In this document: positions 48,701-55,804 of the stretch, one piece after another | How the letters are laid out: each line of letters begins with the position of its first letter | Numbering within the stretch: the stretch's first letter is position 1 | Assembly (NCBI GenBank): GCA_016713035.1 | Contig: JADJPW010000002.1 | Location: forward strand, 620,001 to 684,000 | Length of the DNA: 64,000 nt | Direction: 5' to 3' | Source of the DNA: Verrucomicrobiaceae bacterium | Lineage (GTDB): Bacteria > Verrucomicrobiota > Verrucomicrobiia > Verrucomicrobiales > Verrucomicrobiaceae | Program-made: the position numbers and the translations under genes | Notes under the pieces: generated by a model | Told to the model about the DNA's origin: nothing | Database searches by the model: none | The model's input: only the letters and a program-made list of their open reading frames with translations

Positions 48701-51700
48701 TCAGGAAAGATCGTCACCGCCGTCGCGGCTGGTGGCACCCATGCGCTGGCGCGCTGTTCTGACGGCACGGTGTTTGGCTGGGGCAGCAATGGTGGGGGGC
48801 AGCTCGGCAATGGCGGCAGCACGAACGCCGGAGCGCCAGTGGCGGTGGACATGAGCGGGGTGCTGGCCGGCAAACAGGTGAGTCGCGTGGCCGCTGGATA
48901 TACGCATAGCTATGTCGTCTGCTCAGATGGCACGCAAGCGGCCTGGGGGGATAATGGCTTTGGTGCGCTGGGCAATGGCAGCACCACGAGCAGCACGCTG
49001 CCCGTGCTGGTGGACATGAGTGGAGTGCTCGCTGGACGTGCCACAGCGCAGCAAGGAGCCGGACAGTTCCATGCCGCCTGGCTCGGCACGGACGGCATGT
49101 TAGCCGCCTGGGGACGCAACAACAACTCGCAGCTTGGTATCAGCACGGCGACAACTTATATCCAGGTTCCGTTCGCCGTGCCCATGACTGGAGCGCTGGC
49201 GGGGAAGACTGTCACTATGCTCGCAGTCGGCCGACAGCATCACATTGCGCTACTGTCAGACGGCACCCTCGCAGCGTGGGGATTGGCCGGTTCCGGTCAG
49301 TTGGGTCATGGTTCCACCGCGCCATCACCAGTGACCTCTCCCGTGGCCGTCAGCGCCGCAGCACTCGCACCCGGCGAGAAAGTAGTGCGGGTGACATCCG
49401 GCACGGGGGCCCTGCATAACATCAGCATGATCGCCGTCCCCATCGCCCCGCCGGCTGGCACGCCGGTGGTCAGCACCAGCGCCGCCACCGCGGTTGATAA
49501 AACCATCGCGACACTCAACGGCCTTATTAATCCCAACGGCTCAGTTACGAGTGTGTATTTCCAGCTCGGCACGGATGTCAGCTACGGCCTACCTGCCACC
49601 ACCTCGCAGCCCTTCAGCGGTAGTACGAACCAGACGGCCACGCAAAACATCACCAGCCTTGAACCGAATACGATCTACCACTACCGCATCGTCGCCAGTT
49701 ACAACGGTGGCGGCAGCTTCGTGTATGGTGACGACCAGCAGTTCACCACTCTGACTGATCCACCCTCTGCTCTGGCCAGCGCCGCGTCAAATGTCGCCAA
49801 CAACAGCGCCACATTGAATGGATCGGTCAATCCGAACGGGCGTGTCACGAAGGTGCGCTTCCAGCTCTCGACAAATGCAGGTTTTACGTCCGGGGTAAAT
49901 GAATTCAATGTAGCCGATGTGTCGGCGGGTATGAGTCAGGTGCCGGTAAGCACGGCTGTTTCAGGACTGCTTCACGGAACCACCTATTACTATCGGGTCT
50001 ATGCGGAGAATCCGGCCGGAGTTGTGGATGTGCCCAGTTTGAACGTGGTATCGTTAACCACTACGAGCGTGGGCATCGCCACTCAGGCTCCCACCATCTC
50101 CGGTACGACAGCGGTGAATATCACCACCAACAGTGCGCGGCTGCAAGGCAGCGTGAATCCGCACGGGGGCATCACCAACGTTTTCTTTGAGTACGGCTCT
50201 CCGCCCAGTTTCGGCACGAATTCCATCAACTACAGTGCGGGTAGCGGCACCTCGCCGCAAAATATGACCCACGACATCACCGGTCTGCTACCCGCCACGC
50301 AGTATCATTTTCGGCTAGTGGCGGAAAATAATTTCAACAACAGCACCACGACAACCGGTACGAGCATCACCTTCACCACGCTGCCGCTGCCGCCTGCCGT
50401 GGAAACGCATGCGGCGGCGGCCTTGAGCACGACTGGTGCGCGGATGAACGGCAAAGTGAACGCCCAAAACGGCAGCGCGATGGTCACCTTTGAGTGGGGG
50501 ACAGACGGCCTAAACTTCCCGAATTCACTCACCGCCACACCTTCTCCTGTGACGGGCAACACGTTGACGGATGTCAGCGTCGATCTGGCAAACCTCGCGC
50601 AGTTCACCACCTATCATTTCCGTGTGAAGGCCACGAGTGCTGGAGGAACGACCACCGGCAGCGTGCTTACCTTCCAACCGCAGATCATCTCCGGCCTGTT
50701 GCAGCAGTTCCCAAACGCGCCGCCTGCCTCGAATGGCAGTCTGACGGTCATCTTGACGCCGACGAGTCCGCTCAACGGCTGGCGCTTTGTGGGTGAACAT
50801 CGTTGGCGTGCCTCCGGCGAGACGGCGAGCGGTTTGGTGCTGGGATCACGCGTGATCGAGTTCCGCCCGGTGCCCGGCTACCTCCAGCCGGGAGCGGATG
50901 CGGTGAATGTCACCTCCAGCGGCCAAGTGGCGGACTTTGAATATTTCTCCACTCCTTCCGCTGGCAGCGGCGGCATTCTCATGGTGTTGAAGCCGGACAC
51001 ACTGGCGCAGGCCACGCTGGAGGCGGATCGCAGCCAGTGGCGGCTGCTCGGTGAGACCACCTGGCGTGACAGCGGCACCACGGCCACATTGCTTCCTGCG
51101 GGCAGTTATCTTGTGGAGTGCAAGGCCGTCGCCGGTTATTCAACTCCTGCTGTGGCAAGCGTGACAGTCAGCAGTGGGCAGACGGTGAATCCCACCTTGG
51201 TGTATTTCACCGCCAGCAGTCCCACGGGCCTCGCGCCGAGCGTGCAAGCCTTCAGCACCGTGTCCACGGATACCTCGAAGCCTTACGCTTACGTAGGCCA
51301 GATCCGCAGCAACGCCGGATTGAGCACCGGATTCATCGTCAAACCGCGCGTGGTGGCCACCGCCGCGCATGTGCTGTGGGATGATGGCACGCTGTCCGCC
51401 GTGCAAGGCGTGCAGTGGATGTTCCAACGTGATGCGGGCACGCATGATCCTGTGCCGCAGGTGCCGCAGGGTTTTTATACCTTTGACGGTTACGCAGCGC
51501 AACGCATCGCGGATAACACGCCCGGTCAGTCCTCTCCACAGTCACAGCATCTCGATGTTGCGGTCATCTACTTCAACACCAACGCTGGACGCGACGGCTA
51601 CAGCGGCTGGTTGGGCAGTGATTTGAGTAACAATGAGTTCCTGCTTTCCAGTTCCAGCAAAATGCTCGTGGGCTACCCGGTGGACAGTATCGACCCGGCC

Positions 51701-52609
51701 TTGCAGGGCCGCATGCACACCACCACGGCGACCAACATCAGCTTTACCAGCGCTTATGGCCGCACTTACACCACCAGCGGGCTGCACAGCTTCGGGGGCA
51801 ACAGCGGCGGCCCTCTCTGCGTACAGCATACGAACGGAAGCTGGTATCCCGCCGCCATCTATCTCGGCGGCACCAACCAGACCGTCGTTCGTGCTATCGA
51901 CAGCGATGTCATCGAGCTGTTCAACCGTGCGGGCACCAGCAGCACCGGCGGCGGCAACAACACCGGTGGCGGCATCACCCACACAGGCTACACAGCGGGT
52001 GGCACAGCGAGCACCGGGGCGCTTCAAATCAACATCTCACCCGCTGGCAATGGCTGGCGACCTGTTGGTTCGACCAAGTCCTTCACTCCCAGCGGCAGCA
52101 CGCGTTCAGCGCTGACTCCCGGCACCTTCTTCATCGAGTTCACGCCTGCGGCAGGTTACCAAACGCCTGCGAATCAATCTGTGCTCGTCGTCGCAGGCAG
52201 CACGCAGACCTATAGCATCGACTACGTCGCAATTTCGACCCCGCAGGAAAGCTGGCGTCAAACTTACTTCGGCAGCACTGCCAACAGCGGCAACGGTGCC
52301 GACGCCTTCGACTTCGATGGCGACGGCTTCACCAATGCCGCCGAATACGCCGCCGACACCAATCCCACACTCAGTAGTGACTTCCTCAAAGCCGAAAACC
52401 CGCAGCGCGGCGAAAACACCTTCAGCCTGAGCGCCGCTGGCAAAGCCGACCGCACTTACTTCCTAGAACGCAGCTCCTCCCTCAGCGCGAACTCTTGGAT
52501 CACCCTCACCTCCAACGGCCCGCTTACCGCTGACGGCCTCGTGACGCTCACGGACTCCGCCAGCACCGGTGGAGCGTTTTTTTATAGGATTCGCGTCACG
52601 GGGCCGTGA
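39731..52609 (+). CDS. Giant propeller-protease B, 4,292 residues
   Basis: A signal peptide (~1-40, ending V-S-A) is followed by delta-60 repeats (39850-41015), an ASH/choice-of-anchor-D domain, RCC1 repeats (41655-42870), ASH, two delta-60 arrays (43520-44700, 45000-46140), RCC1 (46430-47590), ASH, and RCC1 (48250-49430). That makes six predicted propellers. A ~90-residue sandwich (N-N-T-S-x-x-P-I-x-G-T-F ... Y-x-G-G-D-G-N-D-L) precedes five of them. The end has four Fn3-like domains, two PEGA-type units and a trypsin-like domain with T-A-A-H, H-L-D-V-A and G-N-S-G-G-P-L triad motifs (near residues 3880, 3941 and 4024). A Gly-rich linker, PEGA and the C-terminal module follow. The frame is intact over 12.9 kb. 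Confidence 0.85.
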   Translation: MNPTLPHFEKPLLHGGRSWCGIIFGALWVMATCGPATVSAAPGDLDTTFNGSGKVTTSVGSGTDDKAFSVAVQADGKILVAGYSHNGTNNDFGLVRYTSSGVLDSTFGTGGKVTTSVGSGATGGAGYGVVVQNDGKILVAGNRWNGSNYDFALVRYTSAGVLDGQVTTSFGSSSDDGRSVALQNDGKIIVAGWSSVSNGFALVRYTSAMALDTSFGTGGLVSLAIGGGSGLSVKVQGDGNILVAGYSSNGSNDDFKLVRYTATGTLDTGFGTGGIVTTPIGSGNDQAFSMALQNDGNIVVAGFYRNGSSNDFALVRYTSTGALDTSFGSAGIATNPIGSGDDNGQSVAIQNNGKIIVAGSSSGDFALVRYTSAGALDASFGNSGKVTTPIGSSGDYGTSVAIQNDGNIVAAGYTYTGTRYSFAVVRYIGDYPEIAIEQPAATNLTDGASTIDYGSTAIASAGVTKTFSIRNLGTLDLTGLAVTKSGTNAADFVINTTGMSTSLAPGASTTFSVTFNPLQAGGKNASIQIASNDVDENPFDISLSGAGNLVASFSSKATVPVTSNGFTATGSTVNLTLNYAPTTGDELLVVNNTSLDPINGTFSNLANGQTVTLSYGGVNYDFVAYYYGGEGYNDLVLLWKNRRLMAWGFNSSGQLGDNSVSTRNSPVPVNNVGGTSALAGKDIVSIVTGAFHSLVLCTDGTVLAWGDNGFGQLGDNTIVSPRSVPVAVNSSSGVSALFGKRVVALAAGSYFSAALCSDGTVAAWGSNSWGQLGNGTSGNTTRVPGAVSTEFGQSALFGKRVTQISLGGEYCLALATDGTLVSWGYNSHGGLGDGSQTHRFRPVLVATGSGTSALFGKTVQSVAAGESHNLALCTDGVLTSWGNYGNGRLGDNSDNIFRTSPVFVNIDQGLSALYNKSVATMAGGSSHTVALCTDGAMTAWGSNLATLVGSTNSFVPVLVNASTNGSALIGVTPISVYAGYRRSLSLCSNGVIVAWGNNSKGELGTGEPGDPTFTVPVLVSMSSMTYGERFVAAVTGARSEHSLAVVATPPAFPEIGVEATETGALADAVGAVDFGTTLINTAGATKTFTIRNTGGADLTGLNVTKSGANASEYVLGSLGATTLAPGTSTTFTVSFMPTTVGAHVVAVQITSNDGDEAPFDITLNGNASGALTADFTSGSQIALTTNGFTATGSTVTPTLGYTPALFTVLTLVNNTSANPINGTFTNLAQGQLVTLVYNTVGYEFNADYFGGDGNDLVLVLQGPGVLDYSFNASGKVKTAIGSGNEQAWDVAVQADGKVVAVGWSYNGSSDDFAVVRYNTDGTLDSGFGTGGKVTTSIGNESDQAYGVAVQADGKIVVAGFSTNSGVQHVAVVRYNTNGTLDNTFDNDGKVVTPVGTTSEGRAVVLHEDGRIFVGGDYWNGTDTDFCVVAYNKDGSLFPDYLGSLSTLSQPGRNDEATCLKLTPDGRVYLGGYYQVGSDRVFTLARLAHGGWLDSSFGSGGWVTTQVGASDFGRALALQSNGKILLAGNAPGGGGHDAVIVRYNFDGTLDTTFDGDGLVGIAFGGYGDYAYSVELDWSGKILVGGITEDGVAENFLLARLHTNGDLDTSFHGSGKLSTSFGATSYDHAYGMALQPNGRIVLAGMASSGGNSDFALTRYLVETSHEAVFTSETSTPLNAALIFGEGLTLNPTLGFAPAPGTELRLINNTGSHPIQGTFTNIANGDTVPLTYNSVSYNFIANYSGGTGNDLTLLLPGAGGPDVTFNGSGRFRFGGSSNIDSANGIAIQPDGKVVSVGYAFQGGFNYDAVVVRHNPDGSLDGSFGVGGVATKANAGAACVALQSDGRIVLGGGGGSDFLMMRYQANGLPDNSFGNAGTVSTDFGEKENCTKLVVQKDGKIIAIGQSENWDKPRKIAVTRYNTDGTLDLSFGGTGKLLTSFAGDYDVVTDVALQEDGKLLVCGYSGGNALIRYNQDGTLDTSFGGTGRVTIPLGEQYSGGPCLCLQRDGKIIVAGALGMEFGFARYHSNGALDTNFASGGSRTVSITSGRDYAISVGIQADGKIVAGGRANVENRFLADFAAVRLDSEGNLDPSFHGGGKAMISVGHSDDFCHDMEIAPDGKIVMAGYSFNGSEDFAMARLGVEMSSSLVFNSASDVPLRFQGCMATGRTLNITLNFTPTPGSGLKVFENTSLQPISGEFVNLAQGQTVTLNYNSVNYVFVVNYFGGDGNDLVLEWAYTRLMAWGINSGGALGISGTAAQANMATQVVATPVIEGKTIFSTTTGRDFSLAVTSDGTVAAWGMNSDGQLGNGNTANAPLPVAVTMNGVLSGKKVIAVSAGWKHSLALCSDGTVAAWGDNAYGQLGNNSTLDSATPVLVNIAGVLAGRRIVAVAAGYSHSAALCSDGMVVCWGDNDSKQLGNNLTARSSVPVEVVTGGVLAGKAVKAIAAGYSHTLALCADGTVAAWGSNANKQLGNNSTANSGVPVEVITSGAFSGKFVVQIAAGGNGSMALCSDGTLAAWGHNDRGQIGNNTVGTSYGVPAAVDLTGVLAGKTITDIRTGFRHRMARCSDGTVAAWGWNQFGQLGNNSGVDSAVPVAVSATMLGVDESFAAIAGGAYTDHVVSIVSAGPPAPMIQVETTEGVILGDNAVSGPNYGGIVVGSTKSQTFIVRNTGALTLSGIAASFSGVGQSHYTITRQPATTLAPGDATSITFAFTPASYGGKPVTLSIASNAAGALNPFELNISGTGDPELYASWLTGTEIPAQAGTFDSSSKEVIFNLGFAPPTGTTLTVLNNTGTGFIDGYFDSSVYGQLVQGQDVELEYNGTTYTFVANYYGGDGNDLVLQWAGARLLAWGAGTSGSLGNGAFSNSSMPVVVNMTTGALVGKRILSVTCGTNHSVALCADGTLAAWGSNVSGQLGNNNATGNSATPVAVLTTSAALFGKVVVGIAAGADFTLALCSDGKVAAWGRNIEGQLGNSDLGVNSPVPVLVTANGALSGKIVTAVAAGGTHALARCSDGTVFGWGSNGGGQLGNGGSTNAGAPVAVDMSGVLAGKQVSRVAAGYTHSYVVCSDGTQAAWGDNGFGALGNGSTTSSTLPVLVDMSGVLAGRATAQQGAGQFHAAWLGTDGMLAAWGRNNNSQLGISTATTYIQVPFAVPMTGALAGKTVTMLAVGRQHHIALLSDGTLAAWGLAGSGQLGHGSTAPSPVTSPVAVSAAALAPGEKVVRVTSGTGALHNISMIAVPIAPPAGTPVVSTSAATAVDKTIATLNGLINPNGSVTSVYFQLGTDVSYGLPATTSQPFSGSTNQTATQNITSLEPNTIYHYRIVASYNGGGSFVYGDDQQFTTLTDPPSALASAASNVANNSATLNGSVNPNGRVTKVRFQLSTNAGFTSGVNEFNVADVSAGMSQVPVSTAVSGLLHGTTYYYRVYAENPAGVVDVPSLNVVSLTTTSVGIATQAPTISGTTAVNITTNSARLQGSVNPHGGITNVFFEYGSPPSFGTNSINYSAGSGTSPQNMTHDITGLLPATQYHFRLVAENNFNNSTTTTGTSITFTTLPLPPAVETHAAAALSTTGARMNGKVNAQNGSAMVTFEWGTDGLNFPNSLTATPSPVTGNTLTDVSVDLANLAQFTTYHFRVKATSAGGTTTGSVLTFQPQIISGLLQQFPNAPPASNGSLTVILTPTSPLNGWRFVGEHRWRASGETASGLVLGSRVIEFRPVPGYLQPGADAVNVTSSGQVADFEYFSTPSAGSGGILMVLKPDTLAQATLEADRSQWRLLGETTWRDSGTTATLLPAGSYLVECKAVAGYSTPAVASVTVSSGQTVNPTLVYFTASSPTGLAPSVQAFSTVSTDTSKPYAYVGQIRSNAGLSTGFIVKPRVVATAAHVLWDDGTLSAVQGVQWMFQRDAGTHDPVPQVPQGFYTFDGYAAQRIADNTPGQSSPQSQHLDVAVIYFNTNAGRDGYSGWLGSDLSNNEFLLSSSSKMLVGYPVDSIDPALQGRMHTTTATNISFTSAYGRTYTTSGLHSFGGNSGGPLCVQHTNGSWYPAAIYLGGTNQTVVRAIDSDVIELFNRAGTSSTGGGNNTGGGITHTGYTAGGTASTGALQINISPAGNGWRPVGSTKSFTPSGSTRSALTPGTFFIEFTPAAGYQTPANQSVLVVAGSTQTYSIDYVAISTPQESWRQTYFGSTANSGNGADAFDFDGDGFTNAAEYAADTNPTLSSDFLKAENPQRGENTFSLSAAGKADRTYFLERSSSLSANSWITLTSNGPLTADGLVTLTDSASTGGAFFYRIRVTGP

Positions 52610-52624
52610 TGGCTGGTTTTATGT

Positions 52625-52652
52625 GTAACATCTGATTCTGAGCCGGGTATCC
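52625..52652 (+). promoter_or_regulatory. Shared regulon promoter 5 (third protease gene)
   Basis: GTAACAT (52625-52631), 13 nt, GGGTATCC (52645-52652); ATG at 52734. It begins 13 nt after the stop of the giant gene upstream. Confidence 0.7.
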
Positions 52653-52733
52653 GGCCAAATGAAGCAAGCTGACACCCAAAATGCCACTGACTGATTCCAT
52701 AGACAATCCTCCACGTCCCAATAGTATGCCGCA

Positions 52734-53897
52734 ATGAATAGGGCCAAGATCATCGTAAGTGCTGCTATCGCCTTAATTGGGCTTCAGGCTGCTGCTGCCC
52801 CTGGCGATCTTGATTCTTCTTTTGGATCAGGCGGGCAGGTGATAACAGCGATTGGCAGCGGCGATGATCGGGGGCATGCGGTGGCGTTGCAGAGCGACGG
52901 GAAGATGATTGTGGCTGGCTATAATCACAACGGCAGCAACAATGACTTTGCTGTCGTGCGCTACAACACCGATGGCACGCTGGACACCACTTTCGGCGCT
53001 ACAGGCAAAGTCGTCACCGATTTCGGCGGTAGCAACGATATCGCCAACGGCGTGGCGGTGCAGAGTGATGGCAAAATCATTGCTGTGGGGACAGCTTCGA
53101 CCTCCAGCGCTTGGCTCTTTGCGCTGGCGCGTTTTCACCCCGACGGTTCGTTGGACACCAGTTTTGGTGTCGCGGGCACGGGCAGGATACTGACTGTGAT
53201 TGGCTCTCCCAATCCTGGGACGAAGGCCGAAGGCGTCAAGATTCAGCCGGATGGCAAGATACTTGTCATGGGCCACGCGCAGCCCGTGGGCACTCAGGAC
53301 TTTGTCGTTTTGCGCTACAACAGTGATGGAAACCTCGACAATGGTTTTGGCGTTGGAGGGCTGGTGAGTTCTACCACTTCCACGAATAGCGATCATCAAG
53401 ACATCGCCTTGGACTTGGCGTTGTCAGGCGACGGGAAGATTCTCGTGGGCGGGTATAGCACTGGCTCTCTACAGGGAGGATACATGGTCACCGTTTACAA
53501 TAGCGATGGATCGCCGGACACCAGTTTTGGCACAGGCGGCAGGTTGTTCTCGAATGAAGAATCCAATGGGATGAATCAGGTCCATTGCGTAGCATGGCAG
53601 GGTGATGGCAAAATTTTGATTGGCGGCATCAAAGGTACGGGTGCAAGCCAGGACTTCTGCCTGAAACGCTACAATGCTGCCGGCACGGCGGACACGACTT
53701 TCGGGACCAATGGTTTTGTGGTGACGCCCATCGGCACGGCGGCGGATGTGCCATCGATCTGGCATTGCAGAGCGACGGAAAGCTGGTGGCGGTGGGCCAG
53801 TCCTACAATGCCAACACCGGCTTCACCGACTTCGCGGTGGTGCGCTACAATGCCAATGGCAGCCTGGATACGACCTTTCGAGACACTGGCAGGGTGA
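52734..53897 (+). CDS. Giant propeller-protease C, 5' part (delta-60 repeats) up to frameshift
   Basis: The start of one gene that continues at 53765-58660. A signal peptide (~1-22, ending Q-A-A-A-A) is followed by delta-60 repeats of the L-D-x-x-F-G-x-x-G type, each with D-G-K-x-x-x-x-G. The frame is lost at 53751-53756, where CCATCG stands in place of CCGTACG seen at the same point of the internal duplicate (55544-55550). The last ~45 residues are therefore out of frame. The duplicate proves what the reading frame should be, making a one-base loss the simplest explanation. Confidence 0.75.
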   Translation: MNRAKIIVSAAIALIGLQAAAAPGDLDSSFGSGGQVITAIGSGDDRGHAVALQSDGKMIVAGYNHNGSNNDFAVVRYNTDGTLDTTFGATGKVVTDFGGSNDIANGVAVQSDGKIIAVGTASTSSAWLFALARFHPDGSLDTSFGVAGTGRILTVIGSPNPGTKAEGVKIQPDGKILVMGHAQPVGTQDFVVLRYNSDGNLDNGFGVGGLVSSTTSTNSDHQDIALDLALSGDGKILVGGYSTGSLQGGYMVTVYNSDGSPDTSFGTGGRLFSNEESNGMNQVHCVAWQGDGKILIGGIKGTGASQDFCLKRYNAAGTADTTFGTNGFVVTPIGTAADVPSIWHCRATESWWRWASPTMPTPASPTSRWCATMPMAAWIRPFETLAG

Positions 53898-55804
53898 CGT
53901 CAAATTTTCCGGGCGGCAATGCGGTGGGCCGCAGCGTCGTCATCGGCCCGGATGGAAGGATCGTCCTTGCGGGTTACGCGCACGACGGCACCAAAAACAA
54001 CTTCGCGCTCGCAGGTTATTTTGCCGAAGGCAGTCTGGTCATGACGATTCCCGCGCATCTATCCCATACGTACAACAGCCAGCCCTTGATCGCAGGTAAG
54101 GCCAGTCCCGGTTTCACGGTGAATGTTCACATCAATGGCAGTGTGGTCGGATCAACCTTGGCGGAAGGAAGTGGCGCGTGGTCCTTCACGGTGAGTCCGG
54201 CGCTGGCCGATGGCGTGCATACGGCTGCGGTGACGGAGACGGACGGCTTTGGCAGCACGGGGCCGCTTTCCAGCACGGTGAGCTTCACCATAGACACCCT
54301 GGCACCAGTTGCACCGATCATCACGAGTCCAGCCGAGGCGGCGCTGATCCATAGCAGTCGTCCCGTGATCACTGGTACCTCTGAGCCAGGAGCCACGGTG
54401 GCGATTTACTTCGATGACACGTTGGCGGGCAGCTCCTTCGCGGGCAGTCCTGGCAACTGGAGTTTCACACCAACCACGGCGCTGGTGAACGGTCTGCACA
54501 CGGTGAAAGCAGCCGCCACAGATCGTGCTGGAAACACGGGCGCGCTCTCTGGCACCACCAGTTTTTCGACCCTCGCTGCTCTTTTTGGCGGTCCGGGGAA
54601 CCCTGACACTTCCTTTGGAGGATCCGGTCAGTTGGTGACCTCAGTTGGTTCATCTAATGGCGGGGCTAATGGGGTGGCGTTGCAGGGCGACGGGAAGATG
54701 GTTGTGGCAGGTTATTCCCAGAACGGTAGCAACAATGACTTTGCTGTCGTGCGCTACAACGCTGATGGCACGCTGGACGCGACATTCGGCGTCACGGGCA
54801 AAGTCGTCACCGATTTCGGCGGTAGCAACGATATCGCCAACGGCGTGGCGGTGCAGAGTGATGGCAAAATCATTGCTGTGGGGACAGCTTCGACCTCCAG
54901 CGCTTGGCTCTTTGCGCTGGCGCGTTTTCACCCCGACGGTTCGTTGGACACCAGTTTTGGTGTCGCGGGCACGGGCAGGATACTGACTGTGATTGGCTCT
55001 CCCAATCCTGGGACGAAGGCCGAAGGCGTCAAGATTCAGCCGGATGGCAAGATACTTGTCATGGGCCACGCGCAGCCCGTGGGCACTCAGGACTTTGTCG
55101 TTTTGCGCTACAACAGTGATGGAAACCTCGACAATGGTTTTGGCGTTGGAGGGCTGGTGAGTTCTACCACTTCCACGAATAGCGATCATCAAGACATCGC
55201 CTTGGACTTGGCGTTGTCAGGCGACGGAAAGATTCTCGTGGGCGGGTATAGCACTGGCTCTCTACAGGGAGGATACATGGTCACCGTTTACAATAGCGAT
55301 GGATCGCCGGACACCAGTTTTGGCACAGGCGGCAGGTTGTTCTCGAATGAAGAATCCAATGGGATGAATCAGGTCCATTGCGTAGCATGGCAGGGTGATG
55401 GCAAAATTTTGATTGGCGGCATCAAAGGTACGGGTGCAAGCCAGGACTTCTGCCTGAAACGCTACAATGCTGCCGGCACGGCGGACACGACTTTCGGGAC
55501 CAATGGTTTTGTGGTGACGCCCATCGGCACGGCGGCGGATGTGCCGTACGATCTGGCATTGCAGAGCGACGGAAAGCTGGTGGCGGTGGGCCAGTCCTAC
55601 AATGCCAACACCGGCTTCACCGACTTCGCGGTGGTGCGCTACAATGCCAATGGCAGCCTGGATACGACCTTTCGAGGCACTGGCAGGGTGACGTCAAATT
55701 TTCCGGGCGGCAATGCGGTGGGCCGCAGCGTCGTCATCGGCCCGGATGGAAGGATCGTCCTTGCGGGTTACGCGCATGACGGCATCAAGACCAACTTCGC
55801 GCTC
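52881..55804 (+). repeat. 1.1-kb direct duplication inside protease gene C
   Basis: Bases 52881-54010 recur at 54674-55804, offset 1,793-1,794 nt. The stretch 53011-53750 is nearly identical to 54804-55543, with isolated changes such as CGGGAAG versus CGGAAAG. Each copy encodes most of a delta-60 propeller. Two Ig-like domains (54050-54570) lie between the copies. This is a recent segmental duplication or gene conversion. Confidence 0.85.

Noticed and set aside
53765..53800. ATG at 53765 as the real start of a 1,631-residue gene
   Set aside because: It begins in the middle of a delta-60 repeat, and the preceding frame supplies the signal peptide and missing blades.
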